Shown here piece after piece: positions 6,836 through 13,878 of a stretch of DNA of 38,861 bases. Every line of letters starts with the position of its first letter. Within the stretch, counting starts at the first letter, position 1. A model generated the notes under the pieces. It was not told the DNA's origin and did not search any database. It was given only the letters and a program-made list of their open reading frames with translations. Source of the stretch: a virus; IMG/VR virus record IMGVR_UViG_3300032668_001109, positions 1-38,861 of that record, one strand, 5' to 3'. The position numbers and the translations under genes were made by a program.

Positions 6836-8000
6836 GTACTGAGGTATTTGTGGCAGATATTTTTTTGTTACGTTTAACTAGGTTGTCTTCGTGTTCAGCA
6901 TCGTGTACAGCATTATCTGTATCTTTATAAGTTTGTGTGCCTAAATTTTGTTTTGTATTTTTGTGACTTGTAACCTTTTTTGTATTTTTTGTTACAGATG
7001 ATACAGGTTTTTGAGAAGTTTGTTGATTAGGAAGTTCAGATTGTTTTTGTTGTAATAAATCATCTAATGGTTTCCAGCTACGGCCTTTATCTGCTTGAAC
7101 TGATATTCGAGCACCGCTGATACCTTCGTTGGATCGGTCGCCTTTATACGATATATTAAAGACCGGGTCGTATTCCCCAGAAGGAGTAACACCGTTAAGC
7201 CATGTCATATCCGATCCGACAAGCACATTATTGCGTAAAGTAGGATGTCCTGCCATTACTGCATCAACATTGCTAGGACCACGTGCTGGCTTACCAAATT
7301 CTTTACCAAATACTATTTGATTTTTTAATGTTTGATCTTCTATTCTTCTTCCAAAAGAGGATTTGTTTGGTATTTGATTGCCGAATGCTATTTTAGCATC
7401 GTTAATAAATTTTACTACTTCTGGATGTTGTCTTACAGGAGGATGTGTGATTCCTCCCCATCCTGCAATAGCTCTAGGACCAGGAGCACTTTTTAAACTG
7501 ATCCATGCTTGATGATTATTCTGTGAATCAACAATAATTGCATCAGCTTTAATTCCGCCTGGTGCTTTGATTGCGGCCGATGCCGGTACTTTTCTACCGC
7601 CCTTGCCTATTTGTATTTTTATATCGCTTGTACCTGCGGCCTGGCATGCTTTTTGTATTTGTTCATTGATATCAGCGACTTGACTCTTTTCATAAGATTC
7701 ATTATCTTTGCCGCCGCCAAAACCATTGTCTTTTACAATACTAGTAAACAAGATATCTTTACCGTCTGTTGTTCGAATTGTTTTTGGTTTTATACCTTGT
7801 CGAAATAAATCAGAAACTCGGCCAGCCTCAGTCGGGTCCAGGTGTACTTGGGTTTGTTTACCACTTGCATCTAATACGGTAAATGCTTCACCGGCAACAA
7901 GACGTTTTATAAATTTTATCACACGATCGCGTGGGTCGTCTTTATATTTGAAAAGACCTGGGCTCAAAGGAGCTTCTGAAATAATATCAATTATACGCAT
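6831..8000 (-). CDS. Putative packaged nuclease with restriction-endonuclease-like core
   Basis: A 389-residue protein. The start is placed at the ATG at 8000 (MRIIDIISEAPLSPG) because upstream codons run into the promoter. The N-terminus matches the T4-type targeting/cleavage pattern, with IISE followed by Ala. The core has IKADAIIVDSQNNHQAWISLKSA, an Asp followed about 16 residues later by S-L-K, as in PD-(D/E)XK nucleases (weak assignment). It has Gly-rich segments and an IQIGKGGRKVPASAAIKAPGG strand-loop before it. The C-terminal 60 residues are Gln/Lys-rich and likely disordered. A late promoter box lies 7 nt from the start, inside a 7-bp hairpin covering the AUG. A nuclease ejected with the DNA is inference. 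Confidence 0.6.
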   Translation of the reverse strand: MRIIDIISEAPLSPGLFKYKDDPRDRVIKFIKRLVAGEAFTVLDASGKQTQVHLDPTEAGRVSDLFRQGIKPKTIRTTDGKDILFTSIVKDNGFGGGKDNESYEKSQVADINEQIQKACQAAGTSDIKIQIGKGGRKVPASAAIKAPGGIKADAIIVDSQNNHQAWISLKSAPGPRAIAGWGGITHPPVRQHPEVVKFINDAKIAFGNQIPNKSSFGRRIEDQTLKNQIVFGKEFGKPARGPSNVDAVMAGHPTLRNNVLVGSDMTWLNGVTPSGEYDPVFNISYKGDRSNEGISGARISVQADKGRSWKPLDDLLQQKQSELPNQQTSQKPVSSVTKNTKKVTSHKNTKQNLGTQTYKDTDNAVHDAEHEDNLVKRNKKISATNTSVR

Positions 8001-8017
8001 AATGTAATATTTATGCG
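7996..8017 (-). promoter_or_regulatory. Late promoter (8008-8015) inside a hairpin that covers the start codon
   Basis: The minus strand reads CGCATAA-ATATTACA-TTATGCG: a perfect 7-bp stem with an 8-nt loop. The CATAAATA box lies in the 5' arm and loop, and the ATG (8000) in the 3' arm. Read-through RNA would hide the AUG. RNA started at the late promoter (+1 near 8002) would lack the 5' arm. Confidence 0.5.
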
Positions 8018-8706
8018 ATATTAGGGAACAAACAATCCTGTATGAAAACACGTACATCCTCTTCGTCTAGCCCTAAACTAGCCATGACTTTGGGTGTATG
8101 TGGATTTTGCTTTTGATTATCGCAATAGTAGTTCTGATAACTGGTCGTGTCTAGCACACGGTTATTAGTTTCTCCCACTGTTTCTAAGTAATGATTTACA
8201 AGGATGTTGGCTAGACTGCTGATTTGTGCTAGTTCGCTATCATCACTAACATTACCTGCGGCTACCATATGTTGGCTAAAAATACGTTTGGCCCAATCCG
8301 GTAATTCACGCTTTTTAAACCATTCGTAACGTGATACTTCTTCGCCAAAATAGTCTAGCATAGGATGGAATTTGTCTTCTGTAGGGCTGTAGTCAATGAA
8401 ACAACCAGTCATCTTGTTTTTACCAGCAATTACATCAAAACCAAAAATAGGAGCAGGATTATGAGTGTGTGGAAAGATGCAACAATGCATCATCCAGAGC
8501 CCTCGTGAATCTCGTGCATCAACCACATCAATATGAGCACGGCGATAAAGAACAGAGCTCCATACACGATTAATCCACCCAGGTTGGTTAAATCGATCCA
8601 TTCCAGGCTCAAAGATTTCAGTGCCAGTCCGGCCAAATTCAGTCTCCAATAAGTGCTGAATATTTATTAAAGTATCCCAAACTTTACTCGTCGGTATATT
8701 CGACAT
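8011..8706 (-). CDS. pcyX: Ferredoxin-dependent bilin reductase (PcyX/PebS type)
   Basis: A 231-residue member of the ferredoxin-dependent bilin reductases. The diagnostic core is RRAHIDVVDARDSRGLWMMH, then PHTHNPAPIFGFDVIAGKNK and TGCFIDYSPT, where the Asp of FGFDV corresponds to the catalytic aspartate. The C-terminal part has NHYLETV and YCDNQKQNPHTPKV, typical of the family. These enzymes reduce biliverdin with ferredoxin electrons to phytobilins; the phage PcyX and PebS types make phycoerythrobilin. I prefer PcyX because no photosynthesis or cyanobacterial genes are present here, but PebS cannot be excluded by eye. It overlaps heme oxygenase by 23 nt, so substrate supply and use are coupled. 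Confidence 0.85.
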   Translation of the reverse strand: MSNIPTSKVWDTLINIQHLLETEFGRTGTEIFEPGMDRFNQPGWINRVWSSVLYRRAHIDVVDARDSRGLWMMHCCIFPHTHNPAPIFGFDVIAGKNKMTGCFIDYSPTEDKFHPMLDYFGEEVSRYEWFKKRELPDWAKRIFSQHMVAAGNVSDDSELAQISSLANILVNHYLETVGETNNRVLDTTSYQNYYCDNQKQNPHTPKVMASLGLDEEDVRVFIQDCLFPNIA

Positions 8707-9235
8707 GTGTCATCATTTCTTTAAAAAATTCTGTAGCGTATTCAAAACATATTTTTGCTTCATCTGCCATGCTGTCGTCGATTTTTGCACGAATAGCATC
8801 TTTTAGTTCTTCGGGTTTTTCAAACTTATAAAACTTACCGCTACCAGGAACTTTTTTAGCAATCATTTGTCCGCCTGCTAGGTCGCCCATATGACGTACA
8901 TAGATATGTGCCATTAACTTTTTAGGATCATCTTTGATACTTAAGATATATTTGATATATTTTTGTGTAATAGGAAGAATTTCTACTTCACCATCTTCAT
9001 CGGACCAAAGTTCTTGAAAATCACTAAGGATATTAGGAGCACGACGAACATCTGGTAAACCATTTAATAGTCCTAATGGCATAGCACATACTTCTAAAAT
9101 TTCATACATTGGATGCTGATTTTTTAGATAGGTAGCATAGAGTTTAGGATTGATTTTACCACTAAAAAGAATTTTTACAAATTCTTGACGTTCTGCGTTT
9201 GTATGTGCATCTTTGGTTAATTCACGTAGACTCAT
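8684..9235 (-). CDS. hemO: Heme oxygenase (biliverdin-forming)
   Basis: A 183-residue heme oxygenase. It has the N-terminal proximal-His motif (LTKDAHTNAERQEF, His near residue 11) and the distal-helix signature YVRHMGDLAGGQMIAKKV with flexible glycines over the heme. It cleaves heme to biliverdin, iron and CO using reduced ferredoxin or another reductant. It is shorter than cyanobacterial HO1 (about 240 residues), lacking the C-terminal tail. The start overlaps the clpS stop by 4 nt (ATGA) and the end overlaps the bilin reductase, forming a two-gene pathway from heme to bilin. Symbol by function; ho1 is equally apt. Confidence 0.9.
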   Translation of the reverse strand: MSLRELTKDAHTNAERQEFVKILFSGKINPKLYATYLKNQHPMYEILEVCAMPLGLLNGLPDVRRAPNILSDFQELWSDEDGEVEILPITQKYIKYILSIKDDPKKLMAHIYVRHMGDLAGGQMIAKKVPGSGKFYKFEKPEELKDAIRAKIDDSMADEAKICFEYATEFFKEMMTHVEYTDE

Positions 9236-9534
9236 TCTTCTTCCAATTTAATTTGTAGCTGGTGATTTGCAGTTCTGGCAATATTTGTAGCTTCGACTGC
9301 TTTTGCTTCAGCAATTTCAAAACTATATACTCCGGCAATACCACTACCAGTTTCGTGTACTTGTAGCATGATGTCGTGAGCAGAGTTTTCAGTATGTTTG
9401 AAAACTTCCATTAACAAACTAATAACAAACTCCATCGGAGTGGTGTCATCATTCAATAAAATAACTTTCCAGCGTTTAGGCTCGGAGATAGTTACTTTAA
9501 CTTTTTCGTCGATTACTACGTCTGTATTTGACAT
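9232..9534 (-). CDS. clpS: ClpS-type adaptor for Clp protease
   Basis: A 100-residue ClpS. It has the family core PKRWKVILLNDDTTPMEFVISLLMEVF with the N-degron pocket residues (NDD...TPMEFV), then HETGSGIAGVYSFEIAEAKA. It would bind the N-terminal domain of host ClpA and deliver N-degron proteins, or redirect ClpAP activity during infection. The ribosome binding site is AGAAAGAGA. It sits between the small heat-shock gene and heme oxygenase, so protein quality control and bilin synthesis share a transcript. A 7-bp hairpin (9555-9572) precedes it. Confidence 0.92.
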   Translation of the reverse strand: MSNTDVVIDEKVKVTISEPKRWKVILLNDDTTPMEFVISLLMEVFKHTENSAHDIMLQVHETGSGIAGVYSFEIAEAKAVEATNIARTANHQLQIKLEEE

Positions 9535-9554
9535 CTTATCTCTTTCTAGTAAGT

Positions 9555-9572
9555 GGGGGAGTTGCCTCCCCC
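9555..9572 (-). other. GC-rich hairpin between hsp20 and clpS
   Basis: GGGGGAG and CTCCCCC form a perfect 7-bp stem around a 4-nt loop. No T-run follows on the minus strand, so it looks more like an RNA-stabilising or processing hairpin, or a partial terminator, than a full intrinsic terminator. Confidence 0.5.
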
Positions 9573-9578
9573 GGTTGA

Positions 9579-9998
9579 TTATTTAACTGTAATTAATCTT
9601 GGTTTCAAAGATTCTGGAACAATACGTTCGATACTAATGATCAACATACCATCCTTGACTTCTGCATCTTTTACTTCCATGTATTCAGCAAGTGTATAAC
9701 TTTGCTCAAAATCACGACTAGCAAGACCACGATGCAAATACTCTTTGGTAGAGTCTTCTTTAGTTGTCTGTACTCCACGTACAACCAACTGATCCTGATC
9801 TACTTCTACTGTGATTTCATCTTTGCTGAAACCTGCTACTGCTACTTCAATAGCATATTCACTATCACTATACTTCACAATATTGTGTGGAGGATAGTTT
9901 CCTTGTTGTTGTAGTTGTTGATTGAAAATTGTATCAAATCCTACAAGTGCTCTACTTAGATGTGCCAAGTGAGCTGGGTCTATTGCTCTTAATTGCAT
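9579..9998 (-). CDS. hsp20: IbpA-like small heat-shock protein (Hsp20)
   Basis: A 139-residue alpha-crystallin domain protein of the class A IbpA type. Residues 1-40 are the N-terminal arm (AHLSRALVGFDTIFNQQL), followed by NYPPHNIVKYSDSEYAIEVAVAGFSKDEITVEV, then the GLASRDFEQSYTLAEYMEV segment and the GMLIISIERIVPE edge, with a conserved C-terminal PRLITVK. It is an ATP-independent holdase that cooperates with DnaK. The start at 9998 is chosen for its TAAGGAGAT ribosome binding site at 6 nt; an upstream in-frame start lacks one. Its leader shares a hairpin-plus-box layout with dnaK, just upstream. Confidence 0.93.
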   Translation of the reverse strand: MQLRAIDPAHLAHLSRALVGFDTIFNQQLQQQGNYPPHNIVKYSDSEYAIEVAVAGFSKDEITVEVDQDQLVVRGVQTTKEDSTKEYLHRGLASRDFEQSYTLAEYMEVKDAEVKDGMLIISIERIVPESLKPRLITVK

Positions 9999-10052
9999 TT
10001 TATATCTCCTTATGTTAAGCAAGAAAGTTGCGGAGCCCATTAGGCACTCCGC
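9999..10052 (-). promoter_or_regulatory. hsp20 leader: hairpin plus 12-nt box shared with dnaK
   Basis: The RNA strand has a hairpin GCGGAGT / GCTCCGC with a 9-nt loop GCCTAATGG (10030-10052). Then comes TTTCTTGCTTAA (10015-10026), whose last base is 17 nt from the ATG, then AAGGAGA. TTTCTT can pair with AGGAGA through weak A-U and G-U pairs. The same parts occur before dnaK. Confidence 0.55.
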
Positions 10053-10064
10053 ATTTTTATTTTA

Positions 10065-11969
10065 TTACTCTTTCGAGTCTTTGTCAACTTCTGTGAATGC
10101 CGCATCAACAGTTTGTTCAGCTGGTTGAGCTGGTGTTTCAGCCGTTGTAGATTCAGCGGCCTGTTTCTTGGCCATTACTACTCCAGCGGCATCAAAGAAG
10201 CTTTGTACTGACTTATCAATGGCTTCCTTATCTTCTCCGGCGCAAGCTGTTTCAACAGCCTTGACTGCGTCTTCGAATTTAGTACGCTCATCTTCAGTCA
10301 ATTGATCTTTGTACGTTTCATAATCTTTCTTGACACTATGAGTAGTGCCTTCTGCATTATTACGTGCATTGATCAATTCTGCCTGCTTCTTATCATCTTC
10401 AGCATTGGCTTCGGCTTCTTTGATCATACGCTCAATGTCATCTTTGCTCAATCCTGAATCAGATTTGATAGTAATCTTGTTTTCTTTGCCAGTCTTTTTA
10501 TCTTTGGCACTTACATTCAAGATACCGTTAGCATCTATATCTAGGGTAACTTCAACTTGTGGCATACCGCGTGGAGCAGGATCAATACCTTCCAAATTAA
10601 ATTCACCCAAATGTTTGTTATACTTGTACAACTCACGCTCACCTTGTGCAACTTTAATAGTTACAGCTGGTTGATTGTCTTCTGCTGTTGAGAATGTTTG
10701 TGAGTGCTTGGTTGGGATAGTTGTGTTCTTAGCGATCAACTTGGTAAACACACCGCCCATTGTTTCGATACCCAATGTTAATGGAGTTACGTCCAATAAC
10801 AATACGTCTGTCTTATCGCCTGCTAGAACAGCGCCTTGTACTGCGGCACCTGCGGCTACAGCTTCGTCTGGGTTAACGTCTTTACGTGGGGCCTTACCAA
10901 ACAGTTTCTCAACTGCTTCTTGTACTTTAGGCATACGTGTTTGGCCACCAACTAGGATAACTTCGTCGATGTCTGCGGCTGTTACCTTAGCATCAGTCAT
11001 ACAGGTTTTGCATGGCTCAATTGAACGTTGAATCAATCCTTCAACCATTGCTTCAAACTTGGCACGGCTGATTGTAACGTTCATGTGCTTAGGACCTGTT
11101 GCATCTGCTGTAACGTATGGCAAGTTAACTGAAGTTGATTGTGCTGACGACAATTCAATTTTGGCTTTTTCTGCGGCTTCTTTCAAACGTTGCAATGCTA
11201 GTACATCTGACTTAAGATCGATACCTGAATCTTTCTTAAACTCATCAACTAGATAGTCCATTATAACTTGGTCAAAGTCTTCACCGCCTAGGAATGTATC
11301 ACCGTTAGTTGCAAGAACTTCAATTTGCTTGTCGCCATCGATGTTGGCAATTTCAATAATTGAAATATCAAATGTACCACCACCCAAGTCATATACAGCA
11401 ATCTTGCGATCCTTCTTGTCTGTCTTATCAACACCATAGGCTAAGGCAGCCGCTGTTGGCTCGTTGATAATACGTAGAACTTCTAGACCTGCAATTTGTC
11501 CTGCATCTTTGGTTGCTTGACGTTGACTATCGTTAAAGTAAGCTGGTACAGTAATAACTGCTTGTGTTACTTCATGTCCTAGATAGTCTTCAGCAGTCTT
11601 TTTCATTTTGCGTAGTACTTCAGCTGACACCTGCGGTGGAGCCAATTTTTGATCATTAACTTGAATCCATGCATCGCCATTATCAGCTTTGATAATAGTA
11701 TATGGCATCAAGTCGATGTCTTTTTGTACTGCTTGTTCTTCAAACTTACGTCCGATTAGACGCTTGCTTGCGTAAATTGTATTCTTTGGATTTGTGACTG
11801 CTTGTCGTTTTGCTGTTGCACCTACTAGAATTTCTTTATCTGTATATGCAATGATTGATGGTGTTGTTCTAGCACCTTCGCTGTTTTCAATTACTTTAGC
11901 AACTCCGTTTTCTAGAATCGCCACACAGCTATTTGTTGTACCTAAATCGATACCGATGATTTTGCTCAT
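10065..11969 (-). CDS. dnaK: Molecular chaperone DnaK (Hsp70)
   Basis: A full-length 634-residue Hsp70. The nucleotide-binding domain has [29 protein letters not shown] and [14 protein letters not shown]. The linker is [15 protein letters not shown], followed by the substrate domain ([21 protein letters not shown]-like core) and a helical lid. The C-terminus ([15 protein letters not shown]) resembles but does not end in the usual EEVKD-type tail. It binds and refolds proteins with ATP, normally with DnaJ and GrpE, neither of which is in the window, so host partners are implied. It reads like a betaproteobacterial DnaK. The ribosome binding site is AAAAGGAGA. A phage copy this complete is rare; the flanking phage genes argue against contamination. 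Confidence 0.97.
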   Translation of the reverse strand: MSKIIGIDLGTTNSCVAILENGVAKVIENSEGARTTPSIIAYTDKEILVGATAKRQAVTNPKNTIYASKRLIGRKFEEQAVQKDIDLMPYTIIKADNGDAWIQVNDQKLAPPQVSAEVLRKMKKTAEDYLGHEVTQAVITVPAYFNDSQRQATKDAGQIAGLEVLRIINEPTAAALAYGVDKTDKKDRKIAVYDLGGGTFDISIIEIANIDGDKQIEVLATNGDTFLGGEDFDQVIMDYLVDEFKKDSGIDLKSDVLALQRLKEAAEKAKIELSSAQSTSVNLPYVTADATGPKHMNVTISRAKFEAMVEGLIQRSIEPCKTCMTDAKVTAADIDEVILVGGQTRMPKVQEAVEKLFGKAPRKDVNPDEAVAAGAAVQGAVLAGDKTDVLLLDVTPLTLGIETMGGVFTKLIAKNTTIPTKHSQTFSTAEDNQPAVTIKVAQGERELYKYNKHLGEFNLEGIDPAPRGMPQVEVTLDIDANGILNVSAKDKKTGKENKITIKSDSGLSKDDIERMIKEAEANAEDDKKQAELINARNNAEGTTHSVKKDYETYKDQLTEDERTKFEDAVKAVETACAGEDKEAIDKSVQSFFDAAGVVMAKKQAAESTTAETPAQPAEQTVDAAFTEVDKDSKE

Positions 11970-12023
11970 AATAATCTCCTTTTAATTAAGCAAGAAAAAT
12001 GTAAAACCCTTACGGCGTTCTAC
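11970..12023 (-). promoter_or_regulatory. dnaK leader: hairpin plus 12-nt box shared with hsp20
   Basis: The hairpin GTAGAAC / GTTTTAC encloses a 9-nt loop GCCGTAAGG (12001-12023). It is followed by TTTCTTGCTTAA (11986-11997), ending 17 nt from the ATG, then AAAAGGAGA. The predicted +1 of the late promoter at 12029 is the first base of this hairpin. Confidence 0.6.
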
Positions 12024-12028
12024 AAATT

Positions 12029-12036
12029 TATTTATC
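12029..12036 (-). promoter_or_regulatory. T4-like late promoter for dnaK
   Basis: GATAAATA overlapping the TAA stop of the MazG-like gene. With T4 spacing, +1 is at 12023, giving a 54-nt structured leader. Confidence 0.6.
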
Positions 12037-12322
12037 TCTCGTCAATATTTTCTGCAAAAATATTTGACCATTTTTTAAGTTTTTCACGTTTAGCAATAGC
12101 GGCTTGTTCGATATTAGTCCAGCTGATTACATCTAATTCCTGTAGAATTTCGATCATAGCATATAAATCGCCTAGCTCTTCTTCCAAGTGTTCCCTATTA
12201 GTTTTAGGCTTTCCTGGTTTATAATTATCAATACCAAATCTATGGCATTTACTGATTGCTTGAATTACTTCTGCACACTCTTCTGAAAGAATGTTCATTA
12301 CTTCACGTTCTTGACTATTCAT
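12032..12322 (-). CDS. MazG-like nucleotide pyrophosphohydrolase
   Basis: A 96-residue all-alpha NTP pyrophosphohydrolase of the MazG/dUTPase-2 superfamily. It has the paired acidic motifs EECAEVIQAISK near residues 14-25 and EEELGDLYAMIEI near residues 48-60, which coordinate magnesium. Such phage enzymes hydrolyse dNTPs or (p)ppGpp-type nucleotides. The start at 12322 (MNSQEREVM) has GAAAGGT upstream; the longer frame has only TTG. The gap to the exonuclease stop is 1 nt, so the two are coupled. Confidence 0.82.
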   Translation of the reverse strand: MNSQEREVMNILSEECAEVIQAISKCHRFGIDNYKPGKPKTNREHLEEELGDLYAMIEILQELDVISWTNIEQAAIAKREKLKKWSNIFAENIDER

Positions 12323-12323
12323 A

Positions 12324-12908
12324 TTACCTTTCGTTTGCAAATGGTGTTATCATTCCGCCATCATACTTAGTACTAGTGCGTAGTGTATTATAGACATTCT
12401 GAATGCCTACTGCCTGGTTCCACGCATCCTCTAATGCGTGATGTGCTGTCACTGGCGGACGTTTAGGATTGATACCTAAATCAAATGCTGTACGCACATC
12501 TCGTATCTCCCAAAATTTCCAAGGAACTGCTTTACCAATTTTTTTAAATACATGCTCGCATATCATAATATCAAATATAGAACCGTTTGACCATACACGC
12601 TTGGCTCCCCAGCAAAATTTATAAAGCTGTGCAAATGCATCTTCAATATCGATACGTCCCGTAGGATCAAATGCCGCATCCTGGGCTTCTTTACTTTGAC
12701 TAGCCCACCAAGCAATGGTGTCATCATTGGTTACTAATCCAATTCGATCACAACTGTCTAAATCCACTTTGACATAAAAACTGTCCATATCCGGTTCTTT
12801 AATTTCAGAACCAAACGGATCAAATTTAACAGCGCCAATCGTAAGAATGGCGGCATCGGTTGATGTCGCCAGTGTTTCCAAATCAATCATTATATCTGTT
12901 TTTGCCAT
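12324..12908 (-). CDS. 3'-5' exonuclease, DexA/DnaQ-like
   Basis: A 194-residue DEDD exonuclease. It has Exo I IDLETLATSTDAAILTIGAVKFDP (Asp/Glu metal ligands), Exo II in WSNGSIFDIMICEHVF and Exo III in AHHALEDAWNQAVG, with His and Asp spaced as in the DEDDh type. It matches T4 DexA in length and layout and probably degrades host or recombination-intermediate DNA ends. The ATG at 12908 is used; TTG one codon upstream is unlikely. It is the first gene after a consensus sigma70 promoter and so likely early expressed. Confidence 0.88.
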   Translation of the reverse strand: MAKTDIMIDLETLATSTDAAILTIGAVKFDPFGSEIKEPDMDSFYVKVDLDSCDRIGLVTNDDTIAWWASQSKEAQDAAFDPTGRIDIEDAFAQLYKFCWGAKRVWSNGSIFDIMICEHVFKKIGKAVPWKFWEIRDVRTAFDLGINPKRPPVTAHHALEDAWNQAVGIQNVYNTLRTSTKYDGGMITPFANER

Positions 12909-12936
12909 CAAGTACTTTCTGTTATCAGTAACTTGT

Positions 12937-12965
12937 ATTGTAACAGATATTAGTTAATTTGTCAA
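12937..12965 (-). promoter_or_regulatory. Consensus sigma70 promoter for the exonuclease-chaperone-bilin run
   Basis: TTGACA (12960-12965), a 17-bp spacer and TACAAT (12937-12942) on the minus strand. The -35 hexamer overlaps the TGA stop of rpsU. The start of transcription would be near 12930, just ahead of the exonuclease gene. Confidence 0.75.
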
Positions 12966-13195
12966 TATAATTTTGGTGGAAGTTGTTGGTCGCGTAGTTT
13001 CTTCTTCCAACGTGCTTTTGCCGCACCCTTGGCACGTTTTCGAGCAGTTGTTGGTTTTTCGTAAAATTCTTTTTCACGTAGGATATCTAAAAGTTTACTA
13101 TCATCAATCTTACGCTTAAATCGGCGAAGAGCTTGATTTATATTCTCGCCTTCTTTTACGGTAACTCCAGTACCTTTATTCTTCTTGTGCATCAT
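12962..13195 (-). CDS. rpsU: Ribosomal protein bS21
   Basis: A 77-residue basic protein with the bS21 core: VTVKEGENINQALRRFKRKIDDSKLLDILREKEFYEKPTTARKR, and a Lys/Arg-rich C-terminal helix (KGAAKARWKKKLRDQ). bS21 lies near the anti-Shine-Dalgarno end of 16S rRNA and affects initiation. Phage-encoded bS21 is known from aquatic phages and may bias host ribosomes to phage mRNAs. That is relevant here because several phage mRNAs appear leaderless. Two adjacent ATG codons (13195, 13192) are possible starts. It overlaps the upstream 136-residue gene by 20 nt. Confidence 0.92.
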   Translation of the reverse strand: MMHKKNKGTGVTVKEGENINQALRRFKRKIDDSKLLDILREKEFYEKPTTARKRAKGAAKARWKKKLRDQQLPPKLY

Positions 13196-13586
13196 TATCG
13201 TTATCTTCTTCTTTTATTTTTGCTACAATCCAATCTAAATCATAAATTCGATTTTTGCTAATTAGATTATAAGGAGTTAATTCATCCTTAGTAATATAAA
13301 ACACATTTGGTTCAGCTAACAAAAATGATATAAATTTATGTGTCATTGGATCACAATTATCTACATCAATAATTATTACATGTGCTTGCTGTGATACGCT
13401 TAACAACCAATTCAAATCTTGATCATCGTTATCATAGATAAAAACATTTAAATCATCTATGCTTTGACTTAAGATAGTTTGAAATTGCGATTTGATAAAA
13501 TTACTAGGTTTAATTAGTAAGTAACTCAACGTATTATTGAATAGCTTATCAGGCGGGGTTATTAGAGTTATTTTTCCTAAGTTCAT
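13176..13586 (-). CDS. Hypothetical protein, partner of rpsU
   Basis: A 136-residue protein starting at the ATG at 13586 (MNLGKITLITPPDKL); the longer frame begins at TTG. It has alternating beta and helix segments (VFIYDNDDQDLNWLLSVSQQAHVIIIDVDNCD, NVFYITKDE) that give a Rossmann/receiver-like impression, and an acidic C-terminus (KEEDNDNDAQEE). No family recognised with confidence. It overlaps rpsU by 20 nt downstream and the -1 frame extension by 38 nt upstream, so translation of all three is linked. Confidence 0.7.
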   Translation of the reverse strand: MNLGKITLITPPDKLFNNTLSYLLIKPSNFIKSQFQTILSQSIDDLNVFIYDNDDQDLNWLLSVSQQAHVIIIDVDNCDPMTHKFISFLLAEPNVFYITKDELTPYNLISKNRIYDLDWIVAKIKEEDNDNDAQEE

Positions 13587-13878
13587 ATATTTGTTCTTCA
13601 AAATGATTTATGTCTTGTTCTGCAAAATCAACAAAATTGGGTCCGTTCTTTTTAATATATTCCACAAAATTGTGTAGTTTTGGATCTAAATTTTTATCTA
13701 TTACAAAATTTTGAAATTTATGTTCATTGTACTCGTTATATAGTCTATCTATTGGTCTACCGGCTCTAGCATTGACTAATGTCCAAAGCGAGGAAGGAGA
13801 CTGTTCTGAGTTTTGAATGTAACCTACTCTTTGGTCTTGGTTATCATTGTCCCCTGTTCGTCCTTGATCATGTAAGTC
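13549..13878 (-). CDS. Start-less -1 frame extension of the coiled-coil membrane protein gene
   Basis: An open frame of 109 codons entered from the A-run at 13879-13887. Ninety of its codons lie beyond the TAG stop of the upstream gene (13824), ending at TGA. The distal part reads like real protein (SLWTLVNARAGRPIDRLYNEYNEH-type composition, then NFVEYIKKNGPNFVDFAEQD and EEQIYELRK). It has no ATG, GTG or TTG start near its head; ATT at 13818 would be the only odd option. Most likely it is made as a C-terminal domain of the 378-residue protein by -1 frameshifting, giving about 470 residues. A one-base assembly error, in the A9 run or at GAGTAGG, is the main alternative. Confidence 0.6.
   Translation of the reverse strand, partial: DLHDQGRTGDNDNQDQRVGYIQNSEQSPSSLWTLVNARAGRPIDRLYNEYNEHKFQNFVIDKNLDPKLHNFVEYIKKNGPNFVDFAEQDINHFEEQIYELRKNNSNNPA

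Noticed and set aside
9555-9572. GGGGGAG/CTCCCCC hairpin as a full terminator before clpS
   Set aside because: No T-run follows on the coding strand and the downstream genes have no other promoter that I can see.
10065-11969. dnaK and neighbours as host contamination or a chimeric assembly
   Set aside because: dnaK, hsp20 and clpS overlap or abut phage-type genes, share late promoter boxes and base composition with them, and continue directly into the bilin pair; no join is visible.
13549-13818. The -1 frame downstream of the membrane protein as an independent gene starting at ATT
   Set aside because: ATT starts are very rare and GTAGG is a poor site. Frameshifting or a one-base assembly error explains the layout better.
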